Source: Candidatus Mediterraneibacter intestinavium (GTDB lineage: Bacteria; Bacillota; Clostridia; Lachnospirales; Lachnospiraceae). From it: DNA of 64,000 nucleotides. Within the stretch, counting starts at the first letter, position 1; every line of letters begins with the position of its first letter. Below the pieces are notes generated by a model. It was given only the letters and a program-made list of their open reading frames with translations. It had not been told where the DNA came from and did not search any database. Below are positions 56,514 through 64,000 of this stretch, one piece after another. The position numbers and the translations under genes are program-made. The stretch is taken from positions 88,486 to 152,485 of the forward strand of contig DWXK01000006.1 of the NCBI GenBank assembly GCA_019119205.1, written 5' to 3'.

Positions 56514-57890
56514 CTAGCGCTCAGCCTGAACGGCCGTCCTTACTTTATTCTGTTTCTCCCACTTCCGCATGGTATAGATATAATATGGGATCAATGGGAT
56601 CAGCGCAGCGATCCACGCCGCCGGGTCAGAAAGGCACACGCCCACAAAGCTGGTCCTGCCCGCAACAAACATGACAATGGCGCTCCTTGCCGCCAGTTCA
56701 AACACGCCTCCCAGCATGGGGACCAGTCCGTATCCCATCCCCTGAAGCGTGTTCCTGTAGAGGAAAATGCTTCCCAGGAAAGGATAACACCAGAATACAG
56801 CATGAAAATACATCTCCGCTACCCTGATCACCTCTGTCTCAGACGGGCTGACGAACAGCAGCATCATATATTTCCCGAAGAAATATACCACCACCATGGT
56901 GACCACACTCCATGCAAGGATCATGATCTGCGTATACCGCACTCCTGTCTTAACGCGGTCCATCTTTCCCGCCCCCCTGTTCTGTCCCACGTATGTTGCG
57001 ATCGTCGCGCCAAAGGCTGTGAAGACAGTAGCGATAATGTTCTGCAGTTTTCCTGCTGCTGCAAATCCGGCCATGTAGACTTCCCCATATACGTTCACCG
57101 CCCCCTGAACGATGATCGTGCCGATCGCCGTAATGGAAAACTGAAGTCCCATGGGTATACCGAGTGCCAGAAGTCTCCCGAAACTCTGAAAAGAAATGCG
57201 GAAGTCTTCTTTTTTCAAATGCAGGATCGGATATCTCTTTAAAATATATATAAAGCAGAGCAGCGCCGAGATTCCCTGTGCAATAACTGTCGCGTAGGCA
57301 CATCCCTCCACGCCCATTCCAAAGCATACGATAAATGCAATATCCAGCACTACGTTGATCACTGCAGAAATGATCAGAAAATAAAGGGGCGATCTGGAAT
57401 CTCCGAGCGCTCTGAGGAACGCTGCAAGAGAATTATATGCAGCTGTGACGATCAGTCCCGCATAGATGATCCCCATATATGACATCACATCCGGCATGAT
57501 CTCATCAGAAAAATTCATCATCCTCAGGATCGGCTCATTCAGTATGAGCAGCCCCGCTGTCATGACGATCGCAAATGCCGCTGCCAGGTAGACTGACATT
57601 GCAACGTAATGCCTCATCTGATCATATCGCTTTGCTCCGAACCACTGGGATACCAGGATCGCGAACCCGCTGCTCAGTCCGGTCAGCCAGCCTGTCACAA
57701 AAAACATCAGCGAACCGGTGCTCCCTATGGCAGCCAGTGCATCCACCCCGATAAACTGTCCTGCCACGATAGAATCCGCCACATTATAAAACTGCTGAAA
57801 TATATTTCCAAGGCAGACCGGGATCATAAACTGAAGGATCAGCCGGACCGGACTGCCGGATGTCATATCATTTGTAGTATTTGCTGCCAT
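56514..57890 (-). CDS. MATE family efflux transporter
   Basis: 458 aa from MAANTTNDMTSGSPVRLILQFMIPVCLGNIFQQFYNVADSIVAGQF. ORF open to 58190. Confidence 0.93.
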   Translation of the reverse strand: MAANTTNDMTSGSPVRLILQFMIPVCLGNIFQQFYNVADSIVAGQFIGVDALAAIGSTGSLMFFVTGWLTGLSSGFAILVSQWFGAKRYDQMRHYVAMSVYLAAAFAIVMTAGLLILNEPILRMMNFSDEIMPDVMSYMGIIYAGLIVTAAYNSLAAFLRALGDSRSPLYFLIISAVINVVLDIAFIVCFGMGVEGCAYATVIAQGISALLCFIYILKRYPILHLKKEDFRISFQSFGRLLALGIPMGLQFSITAIGTIIVQGAVNVYGEVYMAGFAAAGKLQNIIATVFTAFGATIATYVGQNRGAGKMDRVKTGVRYTQIMILAWSVVTMVVVYFFGKYMMLLFVSPSETEVIRVAEMYFHAVFWCYPFLGSIFLYRNTLQGMGYGLVPMLGGVFELAARSAIVMFVAGRTSFVGVCLSDPAAWIAALIPLIPYYIYTMRKWEKQNKVRTAVQAER

Positions 57891-58086
57891 TGCCTGTCCC
57901 TCTCTTTTCATTCTCATTTTCCAGAGGTCCATTATATGACAGCAGAAACTGCTTTGCAAGAGAATATTTTTTGTTTTTATCCTGTTTTTTACAGCTCTGT
58001 GTGCTATGATAAGGATACCTTGCAAAACCGCGTATGCGCGTCTCAGAAGACAGGCGCTGTAACGCCATAAAAACGGAGGAAATACT

Positions 58087-58806
58087 ATGGAAAACCAAAA
58101 CCAGAAGATCAGGATACTCGTCGCCGACGATGAAAAGGAGATCCGCGACGTCCTCACCATGCTCCTCACTGCAGAAGACTTTGAAGTCATTGCCGCGGCA
58201 GACGGCAGAGAAGCCGTGGAACTTGCGGAAGCATCGATAGACCTTTATATACTGGATGTAAACATGCCTGCAATGTCCGGATTCGCGGCAGGCTCTGAAA
58301 TACGGAAACAATTCTACGCACCTATCATGTTTCTGACCGCCTATTCCGGTGAATCCGACAAACTCATGGGATTTTCCGCCGGTGCAGATGACTACATCGT
58401 GAAGCCATTTTCCAACACAGAACTTCTGATCCGGGTAAAAGCCCTTCTGCGCAGATCCCGCGATTACTCGCAGGCTTTCCGGTCCTCAGGTTCTCCGTCT
58501 CCTGCTCCTGAAAACGAGATACATTACAAAGACCTCGTCCTGGATCTGGACAGTCAGAACATACGAAAAGGCGGTGAGATCATCCTCCTCACCTATACAG
58601 AATATAAGATCCTGGAACTCTTCCTCTCCCACCCGAAGAAGATCTATTCTCTGGACAACATTTACCAGAGTATCTGGGAGGAGGATGCCGTGGGTGACAG
58701 CACCATCATGGTCCATATCAAAAATCTGAGAAAAAAACTCGGGGACAATTCCAGGAACCCGCAGTATATCAAGACCGCATGGGGGAAGGGCTATTATGTT
58801 GACTAA
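58087..58806 (+). CDS. OmpR family response regulator
   Basis: 239 aa; receiver (ADDEKEIRDVL, LDVNMPAMSGF) and winged helix (TYTEYKILELFLSHPKKIYS). Confidence 0.94.
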   Translation: MENQNQKIRILVADDEKEIRDVLTMLLTAEDFEVIAAADGREAVELAEASIDLYILDVNMPAMSGFAAGSEIRKQFYAPIMFLTAYSGESDKLMGFSAGADDYIVKPFSNTELLIRVKALLRRSRDYSQAFRSSGSPSPAPENEIHYKDLVLDLDSQNIRKGGEIILLTYTEYKILELFLSHPKKIYSLDNIYQSIWEEDAVGDSTIMVHIKNLRKKLGDNSRNPQYIKTAWGKGYYVD

Positions 58807-59851
58807 GAAGGATACCGGAAGTTCCGGCGCAAAAAAACTTTCTGCAGTGATCCTGGAATACCTATTCCTTTCTGCCGCGATCTCCATTTTTACCTTTTTC
58901 TTTCTATACTCGACCTCCGTCTCACTCGGAGATAATTATCTGTCCCGCCGCGGATTTATCCTGACAGATATGCAGCAGGTCACATTTCAGCTCTGGGCGA
59001 GGAGCATCTGCGTCGTCGCCTCGATCATCCTGTTCATCGTGGTCTTTCTCTCTGTACTGGGGCAGCGTCTCTCCTATCTGATCACTATCATAAAAGGGGT
59101 CGAGATGCTCCATGCACGCAGCATGGACTACGATATCCCCCTGGAAGGGAATGATGAGCTGACCCGCCTTGCAGAAAGCATCAACTATCTCTCCGCAGCC
59201 CGCAGAGAATTATGGCGGCAGGAACAGGCTTTTCAGGAGGAGCGCTCCGCCTGGGTCCGCGCTCTTTCCCACGATATCCGGACTCCTCTCACCTCCATGC
59301 TCTCCTACTCTGAACTTCTCAGAAAAAAAGAGCATCTCAGCGACGAAGAGATAAAGAACTATATTGAACTTGTCTTCTCCAAATCCTCCCAGATCCGCCA
59401 GCTCACAGAACAGCTTATGAATCCGGATAACGGTACCTGGGAAAAAATAGATGATATAAGATTTCTCATTGAACAGTTTGCCGAAGAATGGGAGGAAATC
59501 CTGGAAGGCAGGTTTCTCTGCCGCACTGATCTTACCGGTCTCACTTCCTTTGAAGGGATGGCAGATGTACATGCCCTTCACCGAATACTGGACAACCTGA
59601 TCTCCAATGTCGAAAAATATGCAGATCCCGGATGTGATGTAGAACTCATCTTTAAAAATGAAGACCGCCGCCTCGTTCTGATACAGAGGAATGGGATCAA
59701 AAAGAGCGGTTTTGATAAAGTGGAAAGTTCCCGGATCGGGCTGGAAAGCGTGCGAAGGATCGCAGATGTATACAATGGAGAAGTCAGTGTCTCTGATACA
59801 GACGATATTTTTGAGATAAAAATAGCCCTGAGTTTTCCCAAATGCCTTTAG
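58796..59851 (+). CDS. Sensor histidine kinase
   Basis: 351 aa; two TM, HAMP-like, ALSHDIRTPLTSMLSYSELL H-box, degenerate ATPase domain; overlaps the response regulator by 11 bp. Confidence 0.92.
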   Translation: MLTKKDTGSSGAKKLSAVILEYLFLSAAISIFTFFFLYSTSVSLGDNYLSRRGFILTDMQQVTFQLWARSICVVASIILFIVVFLSVLGQRLSYLITIIKGVEMLHARSMDYDIPLEGNDELTRLAESINYLSAARRELWRQEQAFQEERSAWVRALSHDIRTPLTSMLSYSELLRKKEHLSDEEIKNYIELVFSKSSQIRQLTEQLMNPDNGTWEKIDDIRFLIEQFAEEWEEILEGRFLCRTDLTGLTSFEGMADVHALHRILDNLISNVEKYADPGCDVELIFKNEDRRLVLIQRNGIKKSGFDKVESSRIGLESVRRIADVYNGEVSVSDTDDIFEIKIALSFPKCL

Positions 59852-59946
59852 AATTCTTCAGAATATGAGCTGAATTTTCTTCACAGATACCTGATAGACT
59901 GCATGCATAACAGAAAAACAAACATTGATCTAAGGAGGAAAAAGTA

Positions 59947-60279
59947 ATGGCATTAGGTTTATTAGTAATATCATTTGTAGGAATAAGTGTGATCAGTATC
60001 ATCGGACTGGCACTGTTATATCTGCTGAAGAATGAACGCGCTAAGGCAGGAGTCTTCTATTTCCTGTCCATCTGGGGGATGGCAGTCGCCGTCATCAGCG
60101 CAATGAGTGCCCCTTCAAACCTGATGTCCCAGCAGCTCATCGCATGGGGGTTCGGTATCCTGAGCGCAGCAGGACTGATGGTACATCTTAAGGGCAGCTC
60201 CAATTCCAGCCGCATGACAGCATACGTCCTTGTAACAGTTTCCGTGATCGGCGGCGTACTCAAAATGTTCATATTTTAA
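59947..60279 (+). CDS. Small integral membrane protein, unknown function
   Basis: 110 aa, ~4 hydrophobic segments; RBS aaggagg. Confidence 0.7.
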   Translation: MALGLLVISFVGISVISIIGLALLYLLKNERAKAGVFYFLSIWGMAVAVISAMSAPSNLMSQQLIAWGFGILSAAGLMVHLKGSSNSSRMTAYVLVTVSVIGGVLKMFIF

Positions 60280-60293
60280 AAATGAAATGAATG

Positions 60294-60361
60294 AAATCCT
60301 CCTTCCGGATCGTATTCATAGTGAAAAGAAAATTTCACAGTACGAAACGGAAGGAGGATTT
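60294..60361 (+). promoter_or_regulatory. Terminator/SD-sequestering hairpin upstream of 60367
   Basis: AAATCCTCCTTCCG (60294-60307) pairs perfectly with CGGAAGGAGGATTT (60348-60361), with an inner GTGAAA/TTTCAC stem; 3' arm contains the SD. Confidence 0.75.
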
Positions 60362-60366
60362 TTATT

Positions 60367-60825
60367 ATGAAGAAAAAAATAACAGCGCTCATCCTGACGG
60401 CGCTTCTGCTGGTCACTCTGGGCGGAGCAACCGTCCTCGCGGCAGGAAACGGCAGGCAGGGAGATCAATGGCAGGAGAACCAGGGACAGGCGGACGGATC
60501 GCAGGAATATGCGAGGACTGTTACCGGAACCTGCACAGGCGTTCTCCGCGGAACGCTTGACCACTGCATATACAGTCATTACAATGGATACAACAGCGAC
60601 GTTGAAAACAACGGCTGCAGTGAATACTGGAACAGCAGCACCTGCATCTGCGGAGAAGCCCATACATTTACCGATCAGGACGAAGACGGGATCTGCGATC
60701 ATCGCGGCAGTGCAGACGGGTATCAGGGCGGATCCGGGCAGTACGCCGCAGACGGGCATCATGCCGGCTTCGGGCATCACAGCACGGGTTCAGGCGGACA
60801 TCACAGGGAATTTAACTGCAGATAG
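60367..60825 (+). CDS. Exported protein with EF-hand-like motif and His/Gly-rich tail
   Basis: 152 aa; signal peptide MKKKITALILTALLLVTLGGATVLAAG; FTDQDEDGICDHRG; tail HHAGFGHHSTGSGGHHREFNCR. Confidence 0.75.
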   Translation: MKKKITALILTALLLVTLGGATVLAAGNGRQGDQWQENQGQADGSQEYARTVTGTCTGVLRGTLDHCIYSHYNGYNSDVENNGCSEYWNSSTCICGEAHTFTDQDEDGICDHRGSADGYQGGSGQYAADGHHAGFGHHSTGSGGHHREFNCR

Positions 60826-60886
60826 ACACACTGCAGTCAGATTCTGATCTTCAATACATCATGGAAACAGAGAGAGGGGCAAAGAC

Positions 60887-61372
60887 ATGCGGAGCGAGGA
60901 AGAAGCAAACAGAGCCATCCGGCTGTACGCAGATACAGTCCGCAGGATCTGTATGGTCCATCTGAAAAATTATTCTGACACAGAGGACATATTTCAGACC
61001 GTATTTCTGAAGTATGTCCTTCACTCCGAGCCTTTTGAGAGCGAAGAGCACGAAAAGGCATGGATCATCCGCGTCACGGTCAATGCCTGTAAGGATCTTC
61101 TGAAAAATGTGTTCCGGAGCCGGACCGTTCCTCTGGAAACTCTGGTCGAGACACCTCAGGCGCAGGAACTCCGGCACACGGAACTTCTGGAAGCAGTCCT
61201 CTCTCTTCCAGCGAAATACAAAGACGTGGTATATCTCTACTATTACGAAGGATATTCCGCGGAGGAGATCAGCCGTATCCTGAAAAAGAACGTGAACACA
61301 GTGTACACTCTTCTGACCCGGGCAAGAAAGATACTGAAAAAAGAACTGGAAGGGGTGACGGACATTGAATAA
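60887..61372 (+). CDS. ECF-type RNA polymerase sigma factor
   Basis: 161 aa; sigma2 (DTEDIFQTVFLKYV) and sigma4 (LPAKYKDVVYLYYYEGYSAEEISRILKKNVNTVYTLLTRARKILKKEL). Confidence 0.93.
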   Translation: MRSEEEANRAIRLYADTVRRICMVHLKNYSDTEDIFQTVFLKYVLHSEPFESEEHEKAWIIRVTVNACKDLLKNVFRSRTVPLETLVETPQAQELRHTELLEAVLSLPAKYKDVVYLYYYEGYSAEEISRILKKNVNTVYTLLTRARKILKKELEGVTDIE

Positions 61373-62216
61373 GCAGTGGCAAGAAGCATTTGACCAGATC
61401 CATGCCGAAGACCAGCTGAAAGATCATACGATGGAATACCTTTCCCGGAAGGTTTACCGGAGCAGACGCCCGCGTTTTTCCCCACTCCGCGGGATCGCCG
61501 CGGCCGCGGCATGCCTTGCCGTTCTTTTCCTCGCCGGCGGCTCCTGGCTGTACTTTACCCCTGAAGCTTATATCAGCATCGATATCAATCCCTCCCTGGA
61601 ACTGGGCATCAACCGGTTTGACCGGGTCGTCTCAGTGGAAGGCTGGAACGAAGACGGAGATGATCTGGCTGATTCGCTGGATATCAAATATATGGACTAT
61701 ACAGACGCTATCGAGACACTGCTCTCGGATCAGGTCGTCGAAGATTATCTCTCTCAGAATGGGCTTATGGATCTCACCGTTGCCTGCGAAAATACATCCC
61801 GGCATGATGAGATCCTGGAAAATGTAGAATCCTGCACCTCAGAACACACAAATATCCGCTGCCACTCAGGCGATATGGAAGAGATGCATGAAGCCCACAA
61901 CGAAGGTCTCTCATTCGGGAAGTATCGGGCTTACCTGAAGCTGAAGGAACTGGAGCCTTCCTTCACGGCGGACGACGTCCGGGATCTTTCCATGCGGGAG
62001 ATCCAGGATCTGATCGAAGAATATTCTGACGGATCCTCGTGGAAGTCCTCCGAAGATTCTCCGTCCCGGGATGATTCCTCGGGCACCGGCGCCTCTTCCG
62101 ATACCGATACCTCATGCGGGTACGAAGAAGGGGATGAAGATACGTATAAAAGCGGCTATGAAAATGCCAGTGAACATGAACCTGGGAACGGATACAGACA
62201 CGGACATCATGAATAG
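61365..62216 (+). CDS. RsgI-like transmembrane anti-sigma factor
   Basis: 283 aa; single TM then YISIDINPSLELGINRFDRVVSVEGWNEDG (RsgI autoproteolysis-type domain); overlaps the sigma gene by 8 bp. Confidence 0.85.
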   Translation: MNKQWQEAFDQIHAEDQLKDHTMEYLSRKVYRSRRPRFSPLRGIAAAAACLAVLFLAGGSWLYFTPEAYISIDINPSLELGINRFDRVVSVEGWNEDGDDLADSLDIKYMDYTDAIETLLSDQVVEDYLSQNGLMDLTVACENTSRHDEILENVESCTSEHTNIRCHSGDMEEMHEAHNEGLSFGKYRAYLKLKELEPSFTADDVRDLSMREIQDLIEEYSDGSSWKSSEDSPSRDDSSGTGASSDTDTSCGYEEGDEDTYKSGYENASEHEPGNGYRHGHHE

Positions 62217-62220
62217 CGGG

Positions 62221-62264
62221 AAAGGCAGTCGCTGCGCCAAAAATATCACGCAGCGACTGCCTTT
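62221..62264. terminator. Intrinsic terminator
   Basis: AAAGGCAGTCGCTGCG...CGCAGCGACTGCCTTT, 16-bp perfect stem. Confidence 0.8.
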
Positions 62265-62300
62265 CTGCTGTCTTTCTCCTACTTTTCTTCCGGCTTTCTT

Positions 62301-63206
62301 TTATCCCTCATTTGACACCCAGATATAGGCATCCTCCAGCGTCGGTTCTGCCTGCGTCCACCTCTCGTCCGCCCGGTTCCGGCTGATGATCCTCACATGC
62401 ATCCCTTCCGCGGAGAACTGTTTGGAGGAGACATGGCAGTTTTTCTCCAGAGCCCGCACTTCTCTCTCGTCCTCCAGTGTATAGGTCCACACATGACCTT
62501 CCGCCTTCCGGATCAGCTCTCTCATGCTCCCGGAGTAGAGGAACTTCCCCTTTTTCATGACAGCGAGCCGGCTGCAGACCGCTGCCAGGTCCTCCACCAC
62601 ATGGGTGGAGAAAAGAACCGTGCGCCCCTCGGAGAAATCCACCAGCAGGTTTCGGATCCGGATACGCTCCTCCGGATCCAGTCCGGTGGTCGGCTCATCC
62701 ACGATCAGAAATTCCGGTTCGTTCAGCAGCGCCTGGATCAGTCCTGCCCGCCTCTTCATCCCTCCGGAGAGCTGGCGCATCTTTTTGTTCCGGTGTTCCG
62801 TCAGACTGGTCTTTTCCAGATAGTAACGGATCCTCTTCCTGCATTCATCCTTCGGGATACACGAGAGAGCCCCCATATATTCCAGACACTCCTGCAGCGT
62901 CAGTCCCGGATACAGGTCGATCTCCTGGGGCAGATACCCGATCTTCCTCTGGATCTTCTCATAATTGCTTTCCTTATACGTGATCCCGCCCAGGCTGACC
63001 CTGCCACTGATCTGTGCTCCTCCGCCGGAGGGCGCCAGCACAGTGGTCAGCACCCGCATCAGCGTGGTCTTTCCCGCGCCGTTTTCTCCCAGAAGTCCGT
63101 AAATCCCGCCGGGGATCTCCAGGCTTGCATGGTCGATGGCCGTCACTTTATTTTTCTTCATTCTGTTCTGAAACGTTACCGTCAGATCATTGATCCTGAT
63201 ACTCAT
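62301..63206 (-). CDS. ABC transporter ATP-binding protein
   Basis: 301 aa; GLLGENGAGKTTLMRVL, LSGGMKRRAGLIQALLNEPEFLIVDEPTTGLDP. Confidence 0.94.
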   Translation of the reverse strand: MSIRINDLTVTFQNRMKKNKVTAIDHASLEIPGGIYGLLGENGAGKTTLMRVLTTVLAPSGGGAQISGRVSLGGITYKESNYEKIQRKIGYLPQEIDLYPGLTLQECLEYMGALSCIPKDECRKRIRYYLEKTSLTEHRNKKMRQLSGGMKRRAGLIQALLNEPEFLIVDEPTTGLDPEERIRIRNLLVDFSEGRTVLFSTHVVEDLAAVCSRLAVMKKGKFLYSGSMRELIRKAEGHVWTYTLEDEREVRALEKNCHVSSKQFSAEGMHVRIISRNRADERWTQAEPTLEDAYIWVSNEG

Positions 63207-63210
63207 ATCC

Positions 63211-63891
63211 TCACCCTCTCTTTCGGATTATCTTCGGCGTCACAAGCGCCATGATGATACACAGACAGACGCAGAGCGCCTTTCCCATGATCCAGCTTAA
63301 GTCTCCACTGTTCTCAATATCCCGGAATGTATAGGAGAACATGTTCCATGGTCCCAGCAGCCGGTCTCCCGTCGTAGAATTTACAGTCAGCCACAGGACC
63401 AGACAGACTCCGATCCCCGCCCACATGCTGCGGGTCAGGCATGCCGCCGTATTTCCCAGGATTCCCCAAAAGTTCAATGTCACGAGGATCGCCGCCAGAT
63501 AAACCAGGAACAGATGCAGTTCACTTTCCCCGCCCGTCCCCGGAGAATACAGCGGAAAGGGATCCTGAAACAGAAAGAACATCCCGTATCCTGCTGCCCC
63601 GAGCAGCAGAAGATAACACTGCTGGATCCCGATCCTGCGCGCCATGCACATCGCCTTTCTCTTCATCGGATACAGCCTCCACACTTCGGACCTGCGGCTC
63701 GTGATCTCCTGCACATAAGTGTCTGCACAGAATACCGACGAAAGAAGCGCCATAGGCGCCTCGCAGGCAATCCCCACCTCATAAGTGTGTGTTACGCCCC
63801 GGGCCAGACTCAGGATGACCACAAAAGCCAGGGAATACAGGACTTTATACAACGGCAGGCAGATCTTCATTTCTTTTCCGGTCATGCTCAT
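63211..63891 (-). CDS. ABC transporter membrane protein
   Basis: MSMTGKEMKICLPLYKVLYSLAFVVILSLARG..., ~6 TM. ORF open to 63960. Confidence 0.75.
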   Translation of the reverse strand: MSMTGKEMKICLPLYKVLYSLAFVVILSLARGVTHTYEVGIACEAPMALLSSVFCADTYVQEITSRRSEVWRLYPMKRKAMCMARRIGIQQCYLLLLGAAGYGMFFLFQDPFPLYSPGTGGESELHLFLVYLAAILVTLNFWGILGNTAACLTRSMWAGIGVCLVLWLTVNSTTGDRLLGPWNMFSYTFRDIENSGDLSWIMGKALCVCLCIIMALVTPKIIRKRG

Positions 63892-64000
63892 ATCCTCTGC
63901 CTCCTCCACAACTGTACGCAGATCAGGATGATCCCGAACGACGCCACGATCAGGCAGCACTGGTTCACCATCGCCATGGGCGGCGGTGCCGTGTCAAAGA
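63888..64000 (-). CDS. Membrane protein C-terminus, partial at window edge
   Basis: ..FDTAPPPMAMVNQCCLIVASFGIILICVQLWRRQRI*; stop overlaps the next start (ATGA). Confidence 0.55.
   Translation of the reverse strand, partial: FDTAPPPMAMVNQCCLIVASFGIILICVQLWRRQRI

Noticed and set aside
1-64000. CRISPR array, tRNA/rRNA genes, prophage or complete IS elements
   Set aside because: No regularly spaced repeats, tRNA-like cloverleafs or transposase/integrase sets were recognised by eye; a tRNAscan/minced run would be needed to be sure.

Overview
The window is a 64 kb bacterial chromosomal segment. Protein content, codon style and signals look like a Lachnospiraceae/Clostridia genome (inference). 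I saw no rRNA, tRNA, CRISPR array, prophage or complete IS element. Ordinary content includes dnaE, pfkA, murI, glgB, the L25 protein, a MazG-type hydrolase and a cardiolipin synthase. Two sugar-uptake loci sit next to LacI regulators: one with a GH31 enzyme, one with GH32 plus a PfkB kinase. Other content includes a sortase-type multidomain adhesin with thioester-domain motifs, an EndoQ-like PHP + UvrD helicase fusion, a two-component system, and an ECF sigma / RsgI-like anti-sigma pair. The most interesting signal is at 52.8-53.4 kb, in apparently intergenic DNA missing from the ORF track. It holds two tandem copies of a small type I toxin-antitoxin-like module. Each copy has a 25-31 aa holin-like toxin ORF, a bidirectional terminator, and a convergent antisense RNA promoter with perfect consensus (TTGACA-N17-TATAAT). 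The two predicted antisense RNAs share a 33-nt hairpin with two compensatory base-pair changes between copies. Two probable genome scars also stand out: a response regulator joined to the 3' part of an FtsX-like permease (~54.84 kb), and a head-to-head junction of a 5'-truncated AraC gene with a 5'-truncated XRE/Gly-repeat gene (~25.73 kb). Other points of note are a stand-alone 40-aa ORF with its own terminator and a 14-bp hairpin covering the Shine-Dalgarno of an exported His-rich protein. All assignments come from reading the sequence; no database search was run.
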